Shown here: one piece after another, positions 37,578 to 48,150 of the stretch
How the letters are laid out: each line of letters begins with the position of its first letter
Position numbering within the stretch: position 1 is the first letter of the stretch
Assembly: GCF_001999765.1 (NCBI RefSeq)
Contig: NZ_MTIC01000008.1
Location: forward strand, 62,001 to 126,000
Reading direction: 5' to 3'
DNA: 64,000 nt
Source of the DNA: Sinomonas mesophila
Lineage (GTDB): Bacteria; Actinomycetota; Actinomycetes; Actinomycetales; Micrococcaceae
The notes under the pieces: model-generated
The model's database searches: none
Told to the model about the DNA's origin: nothing
Seen by the model: only the letters and a program-made list of their open reading frames with translations
Translations under genes and position numbers: made by a program

Positions 37578-37583
37578 GCAGCT

Positions 37584-37599
37584 TGTGAAAATATTCACT
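37584..37599. promoter_or_regulatory. Probable Rex operator of ndh
   Basis: TGTGAAAATATTCACT matches the actinobacterial Rex operator TGTGAA-N4-TTCACA at all but the last base. It begins 7 bp upstream of the ndh -10, so bound Rex would block RNA polymerase. Its far end overlaps the stop codon of the upstream protease gene. Confidence 0.65.
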
Positions 37600-38965
37600 A
37601 GCTCGGGTCTGAATCCCCCAGACCGCCCCCTCCCGACGGCGCGAGATGGCGCCGCCGGGGCGAGCCGCCGTCGTCCGTGGAGCCCCGCTCGGAGGCGACG
37701 CGGCGCATGTGGAGCGCCCCGCCGAGGGCGATTGCGGCGATCACTGCGGCGCTGCCCAGCACGACGACGGGAGGCCACGCGTTGTCCGCCGAGGACGGCT
37801 CCCTCGGGGCGGGCGCGGCCGCCTCGGGGATGGCCTCCGCGCCCTGCGGGGGCGCCGCCGGCTCGCCCCCGGCGGGGGCGGGTGAGGCGGCAGCGCCGCG
37901 GCGGTGCACGCGGATCCAGTCCGCGATGGAGCCGAGCGGATTCGCGGCCACGGGCCCGACGTCGGCGGTCAGGGCGGCCTCGGCGTCGAGAACGCCCGAT
38001 CCGTAGAGAGGGTCGTGGCCGGGAGAGCCCGCGTCCTTCGCCGTGCCGATGATGCGCTGGATGACCTGCGCGGCGCTCATGTCCGGCCATTTCGAGCGGA
38101 TGAGCGCCGCGACGCCGGCCACGATCGGCGCGGCGCCGGACGTCCCGGCCCACTCGGCGTAGCCGTTCCCGGGCAATGCGCCGACGAGGTTCTCCGCGGG
38201 GGCCGCGACGCCGATGCTGATGCCCTGAGACGACGAGTCGACGCTCGCGACGCGCTGGCGGTCGAGGCCCGAGACGGTCAGAACCCCCGGGATCGTGGCG
38301 GGGGCGCCCACCTGGACGTTGCCGCCCTCGCGGTTGCCGGCCGCGGCGACGATCACGACATCCTTCTGCTCGGCGTACAGGAACGCTGAGTCCCAGCTCT
38401 GGGGCCATGCGGGCTGCGCGCTGCCGAGGGAGATGTTGATCACCTTGGCGCCCTGGTCGACGGCCCACCGGACCGCCGCGGGAATCTGCTCCTGGTCCGA
38501 GGGGCCCCCGGGGTTCGGGGAGCCGAGCCAGGCCGAGACCGCGAGGATCTGGGCCTCCGGAGCGACGCCGATGACGCCGTCAGGCCCGCCCGCGGGGTCG
38601 CCCTCCTTGGCCTTCCCGGCGTGCCCGCGGCCCGCGAGCATCGACGCGACGAGCGTCCCGTGCTCCGTGCGCGAGCCGATGGGCTTCTGGCCGTCGGGGT
38701 TCCCGGCGCCGGAGGCGTCGTGCCCGCCGACGACGACCCCGCGCAGATCCGGGTGGGCGCCGTCGACGCCGCTGTCGATCACGGCGACCTTGACCCCGGC
38801 GCCCTTGGACACCGCCCAGGCCTTCTCGATCCCATACTCGGCGAGCCAGTACTCACGGTCCCTGATGCTGTCCGCCGCCGCGGGGGCGGCCCCGAGGAGG
38901 GCCAGCGGCGCGAGCGGGACCAGGGCTGCCAAGACTGCCAGAACTGCGAGCGCGCGGCGGATCAC
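37598..38965 (-). CDS. Secreted, membrane-anchored S8 (subtilisin-like) protease
   Basis: A 455-residue exported serine protease. Signal peptide (residues 1-31), catalytic Asp64 (VAVIDSGVDG), His102 (EHGTLVASMLAG), oxyanion Asn211 (AAAGNREGG) and Ser276 (AGTSGAAPIVAG) are all present. A Pro/Ala-rich linker leads to a C-terminal helix (VVVLGSAAVIAAIALGGAL) and a basic cytoplasmic tail. This layout resembles mycosins of type VII secretion, but no ESX genes are nearby. The GTG 38965 overlaps the ppx stop (GTGA). Confidence 0.9.
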   Translation of the reverse strand: MIRRALAVLAVLAALVPLAPLALLGAAPAAADSIRDREYWLAEYGIEKAWAVSKGAGVKVAVIDSGVDGAHPDLRGVVVGGHDASGAGNPDGQKPIGSRTEHGTLVASMLAGRGHAGKAKEGDPAGGPDGVIGVAPEAQILAVSAWLGSPNPGGPSDQEQIPAAVRWAVDQGAKVINISLGSAQPAWPQSWDSAFLYAEQKDVVIVAAAGNREGGNVQVGAPATIPGVLTVSGLDRQRVASVDSSSQGISIGVAAPAENLVGALPGNGYAEWAGTSGAAPIVAGVAALIRSKWPDMSAAQVIQRIIGTAKDAGSPGHDPLYGSGVLDAEAALTADVGPVAANPLGSIADWIRVHRRGAAASPAPAGGEPAAPPQGAEAIPEAAAPAPREPSSADNAWPPVVVLGSAAVIAAIALGGALHMRRVASERGSTDDGGSPRRRHLAPSGGGGLGDSDPS

Positions 38966-39939
38966 AGGCCGGCACCTGCCGCGGCGCTCAGGGCGATGCC
39001 ATCGAGGATATCGTGCTCGCTCGTCACGGCGGTCGCGATGCGTCCCTCGGTGAGCTCGGCCAGGCGCACGAGGATGCGACGCCACACGAGGGCGCCGGCG
39101 CCGATGACGTCGACCCGCCCCGGGTGCATGTACCGCAGGGCGGCCCGCTCGTCGTGGGTGAGCGACAGGAGCGACGAGCACGCGTCGGCCACGTCGGCGA
39201 GCGGCAACTCGGCCCCGTGGATCCGCTCGGGCTGGTAGGAGGGCAGGCCGAGGGCGTGCGCGGTGATGGTCGTGATCGAGCCGGCGACGCCGATGACGGC
39301 CGTCGCGCGGCCGAGGGGCACCTCGGCGAGGGCCTCGTCGATGCCGCGGTCGACGTCGTGCTCCGCCGCCGCGATCTCCTCCGGGGTGGGTGGGTCGGAG
39401 CGGAGGTGCCGCTCCGTGAGCCGCACGCAGCCGATGTCGACCGAGCGGGCCGCGATCACGCCGGCGGCGTCGCCGAGGACGAACTCGGTGCTGCCGCCGC
39501 CGAGGTCGACGACGAGCACGGGCTGCCCGGCAGCGAGGCCCAGGACGCTCGCGGCGCCGGCGAAGCTCAGCGAGGCCTCCTCGGCCCCGCTGGCCACCTC
39601 GGGGGCCACGCCGAGGCGCGCGCGGATGCCGGCGGCGAACTCGTCGCGGTTGCGGGCGTCGCGGGTGGCCGACGTCGCGACGAAGCGGACCCGCTCGGCC
39701 CCCAGCTCGCGGATCACCGCGGCGTAGTCCTCAGTCGCGGCGAACGTGCGTTCGAGGGCCTCGGGAGCCAGGACGCCGCTCGCGTCGACGCCCTGGCCGA
39801 GCCGGACGATGCGCATCTCGCGGTGGACGTCGACGAGCCTCTCCGGACCGCCCTGCGCGGCCGCGCCCGGCTCCGACACGGTGTCTGCGACGAGCAGACG
39901 GATCGAGTTGGTCCCGCAGTCGATGCCTGCGACCCTCAT
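38962..39939 (-). CDS. ppx: Ppx/GppA family exopolyphosphatase
   Basis: Hydrolyses inorganic polyphosphate or pppGpp. The 325-residue ASKHA-fold enzyme starts MRVAGIDCGTNSIRLLVAD (phosphate-1 motif), has RFVATSATRDARNRDEF with a catalytic Glu in ASGAEEASLSF, and phosphate-2 motif VVDLGGGSTEFVLG near residue 140, then GVAGSITTITAHAL. It is short, consisting of the two N-terminal domains only, like mycobacterial Ppx1. ATGA overlap with DUF501 upstream and GTGA overlap with the protease downstream show tight coupling. Confidence 0.93.
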   Translation of the reverse strand: MRVAGIDCGTNSIRLLVADTVSEPGAAAQGGPERLVDVHREMRIVRLGQGVDASGVLAPEALERTFAATEDYAAVIRELGAERVRFVATSATRDARNRDEFAAGIRARLGVAPEVASGAEEASLSFAGAASVLGLAAGQPVLVVDLGGGSTEFVLGDAAGVIAARSVDIGCVRLTERHLRSDPPTPEEIAAAEHDVDRGIDEALAEVPLGRATAVIGVAGSITTITAHALGLPSYQPERIHGAELPLADVADACSSLLSLTHDERAALRYMHPGRVDVIGAGALVWRRILVRLAELTEGRIATAVTSEHDILDGIALSAAAGAGL

Positions 39940-40670
39940 GCTGTGCCCTCCTGGCCCGGGGCCTCCCCCGCTCGTTCGTGTGCTGTGCCGTCCTGCACGG
40001 CTTCCTTTGCTGCGTCGTGCGCTGCATCCTGTGCCGCGCGGCGCACCGGGGCCGGCCGGCCGGTCATCGACGGCAGGCCCTGCGGCCCGTGCCGCGACAG
40101 GTCCTTGTCCGGGGTCGGGCCGGCGGTGTCCCACGCGCCCTCGCAGTAGCAGCGGTCCCGCGTCCACCACTCGGCGATGCCCGCGATGGCCTCGTCGCCG
40201 AGGGGGTTGACCCCCTCCCCCATCGCGAGCGACTGGCCGACGAGGACGTGCAGGCACTTGACGCGGGTGGGCATGCCGCCGGCCGAGACGCCGTCGATCT
40301 CCGGCACCGGGCCCGTCCCGGCGCGGCGGCCGATCTCGGCGCGCGCGGCGAGGTAGGCCTCATGGGCCCCGCGGTACGCGGCCGCGAGGTCCTGATCCGC
40401 GGTGAGCCGGTCGTTCATCTCGTTCATCACGCCGGCGGCCTCGAGCCGCGAGACCGCGGAGGTGACGACGGGGTGCGTGAGGTAGAAGGTCGTCGGGAAG
40501 GGTGTGCCGCTGGACAGGCGCGGCGCCGTCGCGGCCACGAGCGGGTTGCCGCACACGCACCGCGCGGGGATCGCGACGACGTCGCGCACGGGCCGTCCGA
40601 GCTGCCGGCTGAGCACCTCGAGGTCGTCCGCGCTGGGCTCGTCGGCGGTCGTCATGGGGAACTCGGTCAC
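39936..40670 (-). CDS. DUF501 protein
   Basis: A 244-residue cytoplasmic protein with the DUF501 core at residues ~15-190: RQLGRPVRDVVAIPARCVCGNPLV, FPTTFYLTHPVVTSAVSRLEA, VKCLHVLVGQSLAMG and the Cys-rich RDRCYCEG. Conserved Cys residues suggest metal binding, which is inference. An Ala/Asp/Glu-rich tail of ~45 residues is probably disordered. The family nearly always lies between a FtsB/DivIC-like gene and ppx in actinobacteria, but its function is unknown. GTG 40670 has a weak SD; ATG 40655 is an alternative. Confidence 0.85.
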   Translation of the reverse strand: MTEFPMTTADEPSADDLEVLSRQLGRPVRDVVAIPARCVCGNPLVAATAPRLSSGTPFPTTFYLTHPVVTSAVSRLEAAGVMNEMNDRLTADQDLAAAYRGAHEAYLAARAEIGRRAGTGPVPEIDGVSAGGMPTRVKCLHVLVGQSLAMGEGVNPLGDEAIAGIAEWWTRDRCYCEGAWDTAGPTPDKDLSRHGPQGLPSMTGRPAPVRRAAQDAAHDAAKEAVQDGTAHERAGEAPGQEGTA

Positions 40671-40744
40671 TTCTCTGGAGGTCCTTGCTGTCGGTCGGTG
40701 GCGGGCGGGCCCGCAGGGGGCGCCGCCGCGCCCGGTCGGGGACG

Positions 40745-41350
40745 TCAGTCGGTCGCGGCGCGGCGCAGCGAGTCCCAGACGCCCGCCAGCCAGGGCTGAT
40801 CCTGGTCGCCCTGCGCGGACGGGCCCGAGCTGGCCGCGGACGGGCTGCCCGCGTCGCCGAACACCCAGTAGGAGGTCTCGCCGGGCATGACCATGTTAAT
40901 GCGGTCCCGGGCCTGCTGCTTGACGTAGTTCGGGTCCTCCCAGCGGGAGATCTCCTGGCGCAGGCCCTCCTGCTCCGCCCGCTTCGACGCGATGTCCGCC
41001 TCGAGCGCGCTGATCTCCGCCCGCTGGTTGAGGAAGACGCGCACGGTCGGCGCGAGCATGACCGTGATCGCCACGAGCACGACCGCGAGGGCCAGCATCC
41101 GGCCGGAGAAGGCCCGCGCGGGGACGGGCCCGGCGTCGTGCGCCGCATCGGAGGACGACGGCGGCGCCGCGGCCGTGCGCGGGGGCGGCGCGGCCGCGCG
41201 GGTGGCGCGGGGACGCCCGGGCGAGGTGCCGCGCGGGTGGATGCCCGCGGCGGATGCGGCGCCCTCGGGGGGCCCGGGCGAGGGCTCGGGGCGCTTCGCG
41301 GCGCGCGCGTTGCCCGTCGTGCGGGGCACGGCCGGTCGACGCGTGGCCAT
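40745..41350 (-). CDS. FtsB/DivIC-like septum formation initiator
   Basis: A 201-residue bitopic cell-division protein. A long Pro/Ala/Arg-rich cytoplasmic region (residues 1-80), one helix (MLALAVVLVAITVMLAPTV) and an extracellular coiled coil (AEISALEADIASKRAEQEG), then the conserved DPNYVKQQARDRINMVMPGE. Such proteins join FtsL/FtsQ in the divisome. ATG 41350 has AAGGAG at 4-5 nt. Enolase lies just upstream, as in most actinobacteria. Confidence 0.9.
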   Translation of the reverse strand: MATRRPAVPRTTGNARAAKRPEPSPGPPEGAASAAGIHPRGTSPGRPRATRAAAPPPRTAAAPPSSSDAAHDAGPVPARAFSGRMLALAVVLVAITVMLAPTVRVFLNQRAEISALEADIASKRAEQEGLRQEISRWEDPNYVKQQARDRINMVMPGETSYWVFGDAGSPSAASSGPSAQGDQDQPWLAGVWDSLRRAATD

Positions 41351-41386
41351 AGAGCTCCTTGTCACGGGCTGGGCGCCACAACGGCA

Positions 41387-41432
41387 GCGCCGCGGCGGCA
41401 GTGGTCTCGTTCAACCATAGCCGCCGCGGCGC
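41387..41432. terminator. Hairpin between eno and the FtsB-like gene
   Basis: A perfect 13-bp GC stem (41387-41399 with 41420-41432) around a 20-nt loop, 29 bp after the eno stop and 37 bp before the FtsB-like start. It may end or attenuate eno transcripts. Confidence 0.6.
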
Positions 41433-41461
41433 ATCATCCGCCCCAGCGTCGAGCGGGAGTG

Positions 41462-42889
<1,428 letters not shown>

Positions 42890-43648
42890 TCAAAGGCGGG
42901 CGACGGCGGCGCGCAGCGCCCTTTCGGCGTCGAGCCCACGCGCCCGGGCCGCCCGCACGACGTCGAGGAGGAAGTCCCCGAGCTGGTCCTCTGTGGCAAA
43001 CGCCGCACCCAACCCCGCCGAGGTGGGGGCCTGAGACGCCGAGGTGGGGGCCTCTGACGCCCAAGTGGGGTCCTGGGACACTGGGGTCGGGCCCTGGACC
43101 CGTTCGGCAGCGGCAGCGGCATCGAGGGCCCTGCGTCGCTCGGCCCGCCCGAGCGCCTTCTGCGCGAGCGCGAGCGCGGGCAGGTGGCGCGGGAGCCCCT
43201 CGAGCGTCCCCGGCCCGACGAGCCGGGGCGAGTCGCGCTCGTCGGCCCCGACTGCCTTGGCCGCCTTCTCCTGCCGCTTGGCCTCGTCCCACGAGGCGAT
43301 GATCTCCTCGATCGTCGCCGGGAAGCTCGGCTGGAGCCCGCCGTCGGGCGTGAAGACGTGCCGGTTGCGGCGCACCATCTTCGCGGTGAGCGCCTCCGCG
43401 ACGCCGTCGAGGTCGAACGCGCCGCGCTCCCGGGCGATCTCCGCGTGCAGGACGATCTGGAGGAGCAGGTCCGCGAGCTCGCCGCGGAGCTCCTCCTCGG
43501 GGTGCCCGTCCTCGATCGCCTCGACGAGCTCGTAGGACTCCTCGATGAGGTACGTCACGAGCGAGGCGTGCGTGAGCGCCGCCGTCCACAGGCAGTGCTC
43601 GCGCAGGAGTCGGATGACCTCCACGAGACGGTCGACGGCGGCGCTCAC
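42890..43648 (-). CDS. mazG: MazG-like nucleotide pyrophosphohydrolase with repeat insertion
   Basis: Hydrolyses (d)NTPs to monophosphates, a house-cleaning activity. The first ~125 residues hold the MazG core: LLREHCLWTAALTHASLVTYL, EESYELVEAIE and ELADLLLQIVLHAEIARERG, giving the EExxE and ExxD metal ligands. Its usual CPWD is replaced by CLWT. The C-terminal half is unlike E. coli MazG: an Ala-rich coil, then a 28-residue stretch encoded by 21-bp repeats (PTWASEA, PTSASQA), then TEDQLGDFLLDVV, which recalls the second MazG half. GTG 43648 lies 12 bp after add. Confidence 0.85.
   Translation of the reverse strand: MSAAVDRLVEVIRLLREHCLWTAALTHASLVTYLIEESYELVEAIEDGHPEEELRGELADLLLQIVLHAEIARERGAFDLDGVAEALTAKMVRRNRHVFTPDGGLQPSFPATIEEIIASWDEAKRQEKAAKAVGADERDSPRLVGPGTLEGLPRHLPALALAQKALGRAERRRALDAAAAAERVQGPTPVSQDPTWASEAPTSASQAPTSAGLGAAFATEDQLGDFLLDVVRAARARGLDAERALRAAVARL
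43017..43100 (-). repeat. Four 21-bp in-frame repeats in mazG
   Basis: Units 43017-43037, 43038-43058, 43059-43079 and 43080-43100. The first two differ at two bases; the others are more diverged. Each adds seven residues of the type (P)TSASQAP, so the frame is kept. Confidence 0.93.
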
Positions 43649-43660
43649 CCTTCGCCCTGC

Positions 43661-44803
43661 CTACTCGGCCAGGTTGGCGTACGCCTGGTTGATGTACTCG
43701 ACGAGGTCCTCGCGGTCCTCGAGCGGCAGGAAGGCGGCCTCGGCGGCGTTGAGCGTGAGCTCGAGCAGATCGTCGAGGTCGTAGTCGAAGGCCTCGATGA
43801 GCAGCTCGAACTCATCCGTGAGCGTCGTTCCGCTCATGAGGCGGTTGTCCGGGCTCACGGTGACGTTGAAGCCCAGCTCGAAGAGCATGTCGATCGGGTG
43901 GTCGAGGATGTCCTCTCCCCACTGCTCGATCGCACCGGTCTGGAGGTTCGACGACGGGCACACCTCGAGCGGGATGCCGCGGTCGCGCACCCACGACGCG
44001 AGCGAGCCGAGGGTGACGTCGAGGATCGGCACACCGTCGTCGTCGACCTCGTCGGTCGAGTCGACGGTGATGTCCTCGGCGATCCGCACGCCGTGGCCCA
44101 GGCGCAGGGCCCGGCCGTCGACGAGCGCGGACTGGATGCTCCCGAGACCGGCCGCCTCGCCCGCGTGCACGGTCGCGGGGAAGTTGTTCTGCGCGAGGTA
44201 GGTGAAGGCCTCGGCGAAGCGCGAGGGCGGGAAGCCGTCCTCGGCGCCCGCGATGTCGAAGCCGACGGCGCCGCGGTCGCGGTGGCGGACGGCGAGCTCG
44301 GCGATCTCCTGGCCGCGGTCGGCGTGCCGCATGGCGGTGATGAGCTGGCCGACGGCGATGACGCGCCCGGTCTCCTCGATCGCGGCCATGCCGTCCTCGA
44401 GCCCGGCCTGGACGGCCTCGACGGCCTGGTCGAGGCTGAGCCCGCGCGTGAGGTGCTGCTCCGGCGCCCAGCGCACCTCGCCGTACACGACGCCGTCGTC
44501 CGCGAGGTCCTCGACGAACTCGCGGGCCACGCGCCGCAGGCCGGCCTCGGTCTGCATGACGGCAATCGTGTGGTCAAAGGTCTCGAGGTAGCGCGGGAGC
44601 GAGCCGGAATCGGCCGCCTCGCGGAACCACTCGCCCAGGGCCACCGGGTCCGTGGACGGGAGCGTGTGCCCGATCTCGGCGGCAAGCTCGATGATCGTCG
44701 CGGGGCGCAGGCCGCCGTCGAGGTGGTCGTGGAGGGAGACCTTGGGCAGGCTCCGCAGGTCGAAGGTCAGGTCCGGCGCAGCGTGGATGTTCGGCTCAGT
44801 CAC
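43661..44803 (-). CDS. add: Adenosine deaminase
   Basis: Deaminates adenosine and deoxyadenosine to inosine. The 380-residue amidohydrolase has zinc ligands in KVSLHDHLDGGLRP (residue ~24), the active site VHAGEAAG (His and Glu, ~215), RLGHGVRIAED (~238) and the late SPDNRLMSGTTL (Asp ligand). The GTG start is leaderless; its -10 borrows the stop codon of the neighbouring DedA gene. With cdd, deoA and the Bmp-type importer it forms a nucleoside salvage group, as add-deoA-cdd do in M. tuberculosis. Confidence 0.95.
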   Translation of the reverse strand: MTEPNIHAAPDLTFDLRSLPKVSLHDHLDGGLRPATIIELAAEIGHTLPSTDPVALGEWFREAADSGSLPRYLETFDHTIAVMQTEAGLRRVAREFVEDLADDGVVYGEVRWAPEQHLTRGLSLDQAVEAVQAGLEDGMAAIEETGRVIAVGQLITAMRHADRGQEIAELAVRHRDRGAVGFDIAGAEDGFPPSRFAEAFTYLAQNNFPATVHAGEAAGLGSIQSALVDGRALRLGHGVRIAEDITVDSTDEVDDDGVPILDVTLGSLASWVRDRGIPLEVCPSSNLQTGAIEQWGEDILDHPIDMLFELGFNVTVSPDNRLMSGTTLTDEFELLIEAFDYDLDDLLELTLNAAEAAFLPLEDREDLVEYINQAYANLAE

Positions 44804-44809
44804 GCTCCA

Positions 44810-44815
44810 ACTCTA
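44810..44815 (-). promoter_or_regulatory. -10 element of add (leaderless)
   Basis: TAGAGT on the minus strand, 6 nt before GTG 44803. Its first three bases (44815-44813) are the TAG stop of the upstream dedA gene. Confidence 0.6.
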
Positions 44816-45550
44816 GTCACCGATGGAGCGGGACGTTTCAGGCACGCGCGGAGCGTAGTCGTCGGGGGCGGCGCTCGGGCGGGCCGCCTGCTCGCGCTCG
44901 TGCTCCGCCGTGGCCTCGGCGGCCGCCTTGCGCGCGTCGACCGTATCGCGCCAGCGGTGGAACAGGGTGATCGCGTGGTCGAGGACCACACCGAGGACGA
45001 CGGCGAACACGACGGCAACGAGGACGCCCAGGAGCGGGCTGTCGTGCAGCCACGGGAAGGAGCTGGCGAGGAGCCCGACGCCCACGGAGTAGCCGACCCA
45101 CGTGAGGCACGCGAACGCGTCGAGCCAGAAGAAGGTGCGGTGGCGGAAACGGGTCGTGCCCGCGACGTAGTTGACGGCCACGCGGCCCCACGGGACGTAG
45201 CGCGCCGTGAAGATCAGGACGGCGCCGCGCTTGTCGAGTTCGTGCCGTGCCCAGGCGAAGACCTTCTGCACCTTGCGCCGGCGCATCCATTTCCAGCGGT
45301 CGGTGCCGATCTTGCGCCCGAGGAGGTAGGCCATGTTGTCGCCCGCGATGGCGCCGATGAGCGCGGTCGTGCCCAGGATCCACAGGTTCGGCTCGCCGCT
45401 GTGCCGCCAGTAGGCCGCGAGGGCGACGATGAGCGTTTCGCTCGGAGCGACCATGGCGAACCCGTCAACGAAGAAGAAGCCGAGCAGAATCGGGTAGATC
45501 CACCACTGCCCTGCGGCATGGAGGATCACTTCATTGATGCTGTCCAGCAT
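44813..45550 (-). CDS. DedA family membrane protein (copy 1)
   Basis: A 245-residue DedA/SNARE-associated (VTT domain) protein; such proteins help membrane homeostasis and some flip undecaprenyl phosphate or phospholipids. Family residues: FVDGFAMVAPSETLIVALAAY (residue ~28), GDNMAYLLGRKIG (~70) and the conserved FTARYVPWGRVAVNYVAGTTRF (~113). Four to five helices and a charged C-terminal tail. AAGGAG precedes ATG 45550. A second DedA gene lies just upstream. Confidence 0.9.
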   Translation of the reverse strand: MLDSINEVILHAAGQWWIYPILLGFFFVDGFAMVAPSETLIVALAAYWRHSGEPNLWILGTTALIGAIAGDNMAYLLGRKIGTDRWKWMRRRKVQKVFAWARHELDKRGAVLIFTARYVPWGRVAVNYVAGTTRFRHRTFFWLDAFACLTWVGYSVGVGLLASSFPWLHDSPLLGVLVAVVFAVVLGVVLDHAITLFHRWRDTVDARKAAAEATAEHEREQAARPSAAPDDYAPRVPETSRSIGD

Positions 45551-45613
45551 GCCGGGGCGCTCCTTGACGAATGTGACTTGATTCAGTGTCGCACGCTGTG
45601 TTTGGACCCGTCA

Positions 45614-46279
45614 TCAGCCTTGGGGAGGATCCGTCGGGAGGCGTGTCTCGGCGGGCGTGGCGGGCTCCGGCTCCTCCTCGATGGGGAGCGTGCCGCGCAC
45701 CCGGGAGATGACGATGTCGATGGCGATTCCGAGCGCGACGGCGCAGACGATGGCGATGGTCGCGCCGATCAGGTGGTTGCCCTTGAACCACTGCCCGAAG
45801 AACAGGCCGATGAACACCGAGTAGCCCGCCCAGAGCACCGCGGAGAGCGCCGTGAGCGGCACGAAGCGGCTGCGCGGATAGTGGGTGGCCCCCGCGGTGA
45901 AGTTCACCGCGACGCGGCCCACGGGGATGAAGCGGGCCACCATGATGAGGGAGGCCGCGCGCTTGCGCAGCTCGCGCCCGGCCCAGCGGAACGCGGCCTG
46001 CATGCGCAGCGATCGCATCCACCGCCAGCGGTGCACGCCGACGGCCCGGCCGATCGTGTAGGCGATGTTGTCCCCCACGAACGCCCCCACGGCGGCGGCG
46101 CAGAACAGGGCCCACGCGTTGGGCAGCCCGGCCGACGCCGCGACGGAGGAGAGCCCGACGACGAGCGACTCGCTCGGCACGGGCGGGAAGAACCCGTCGA
46201 TGGTGCAGAACGCGAAGAGGACGATCGGCACCCATCCCTGCCCGGCGGCCGCCAGGATCGCCTCGTTGATCTGCTCCAT
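45614..46279 (-). CDS. DedA family membrane protein (copy 2)
   Basis: A 221-residue DedA protein, clearly paralogous to the next gene: IDGFFPPVPSESLVVGLSSVA (residue ~27), GDNIAYTIGRAVG (~70), VARFIPVGRVAVNFTAGATHY (~115). Sixty bp separate the two genes, which read in the same direction. It starts at ATG 46279 or the preceding GTG 46282. Functional difference from copy 1 is unknown; SFR-to-PSE changes hint at divergence. Confidence 0.9.
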   Translation of the reverse strand: MEQINEAILAAAGQGWVPIVLFAFCTIDGFFPPVPSESLVVGLSSVAASAGLPNAWALFCAAAVGAFVGDNIAYTIGRAVGVHRWRWMRSLRMQAAFRWAGRELRKRAASLIMVARFIPVGRVAVNFTAGATHYPRSRFVPLTALSAVLWAGYSVFIGLFFGQWFKGNHLIGATIAIVCAVALGIAIDIVISRVRGTLPIEEEPEPATPAETRLPTDPPQG

Positions 46280-46390
46280 CACCCCTGCAGTGTCCCATGG
46301 GGAACCGGTCCCACGGTCCCCGCGGTACGGCGATTCAGGGCGCCCTCAGGGGCGGCTCAGGGACCTCCCCCAGATCTGGCCCCCGCCGGG

Positions 46391-47715
<1,325 letters not shown>

Positions 47716-47719
<4 letters not shown>

Positions 47720-48150
47720 TCAGGCTTCCTTCCGGTCGGGGTCAGATTCTCGGGTCCGAAGGCGTCGGGGAGGACCTCGTCCATGGTGCGCACCCCGCGC
47801 GTCGTGAGCAGGCGCATGCCGGGGGCGCGGAACTCGTAGAGGAGCTGGCGGCAGCGCCCGCACGGCATGAGGGTCTCACCCTCCGCGTCGACGCACGCGA
47901 ACGCGACGATCCGCCCGCCCCCGCCCATGGCGAGCGCGCTCACGAGCGAGCACTCCGCGCACAGGGTCAGGCCGTACGAGGCGTTCTCGACGTTGCAGCC
48001 CGAGACGATGCGCCCGTCATCGACGAGCGCCGCCGCGCCGACGGGGAAGCGCGAGTAGGGCGCGTAGGCGCGGCGCATCGCCTCGGTCGCGGCCGCGACG
48101 AGGGCGTCCCAGTCGACGGCGTCCGGCCCAAAAGAGTCAGCCCTTGACAT
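47716..48150 (-). CDS. cdd: Cytidine deaminase
   Basis: Deaminates cytidine and deoxycytidine. The 144-residue small tetrameric-type enzyme has the zinc site CNVENASYGLTLCAE (Cys/Glu; residue ~55) and MPCGRCRQLLYEF (two Cys; ~95). ATG 48150 lies 14 nt inside the end of the upstream permease gene, and the stop overlaps deoA, so transporter and enzymes are translationally linked. Confidence 0.95.

Noticed and set aside
37598-38965. Mycosin of a type VII secretion system
   Set aside because: The protease has the right layout, but no EccB/C/D/E, WXG100 or other ESX gene is in the window.
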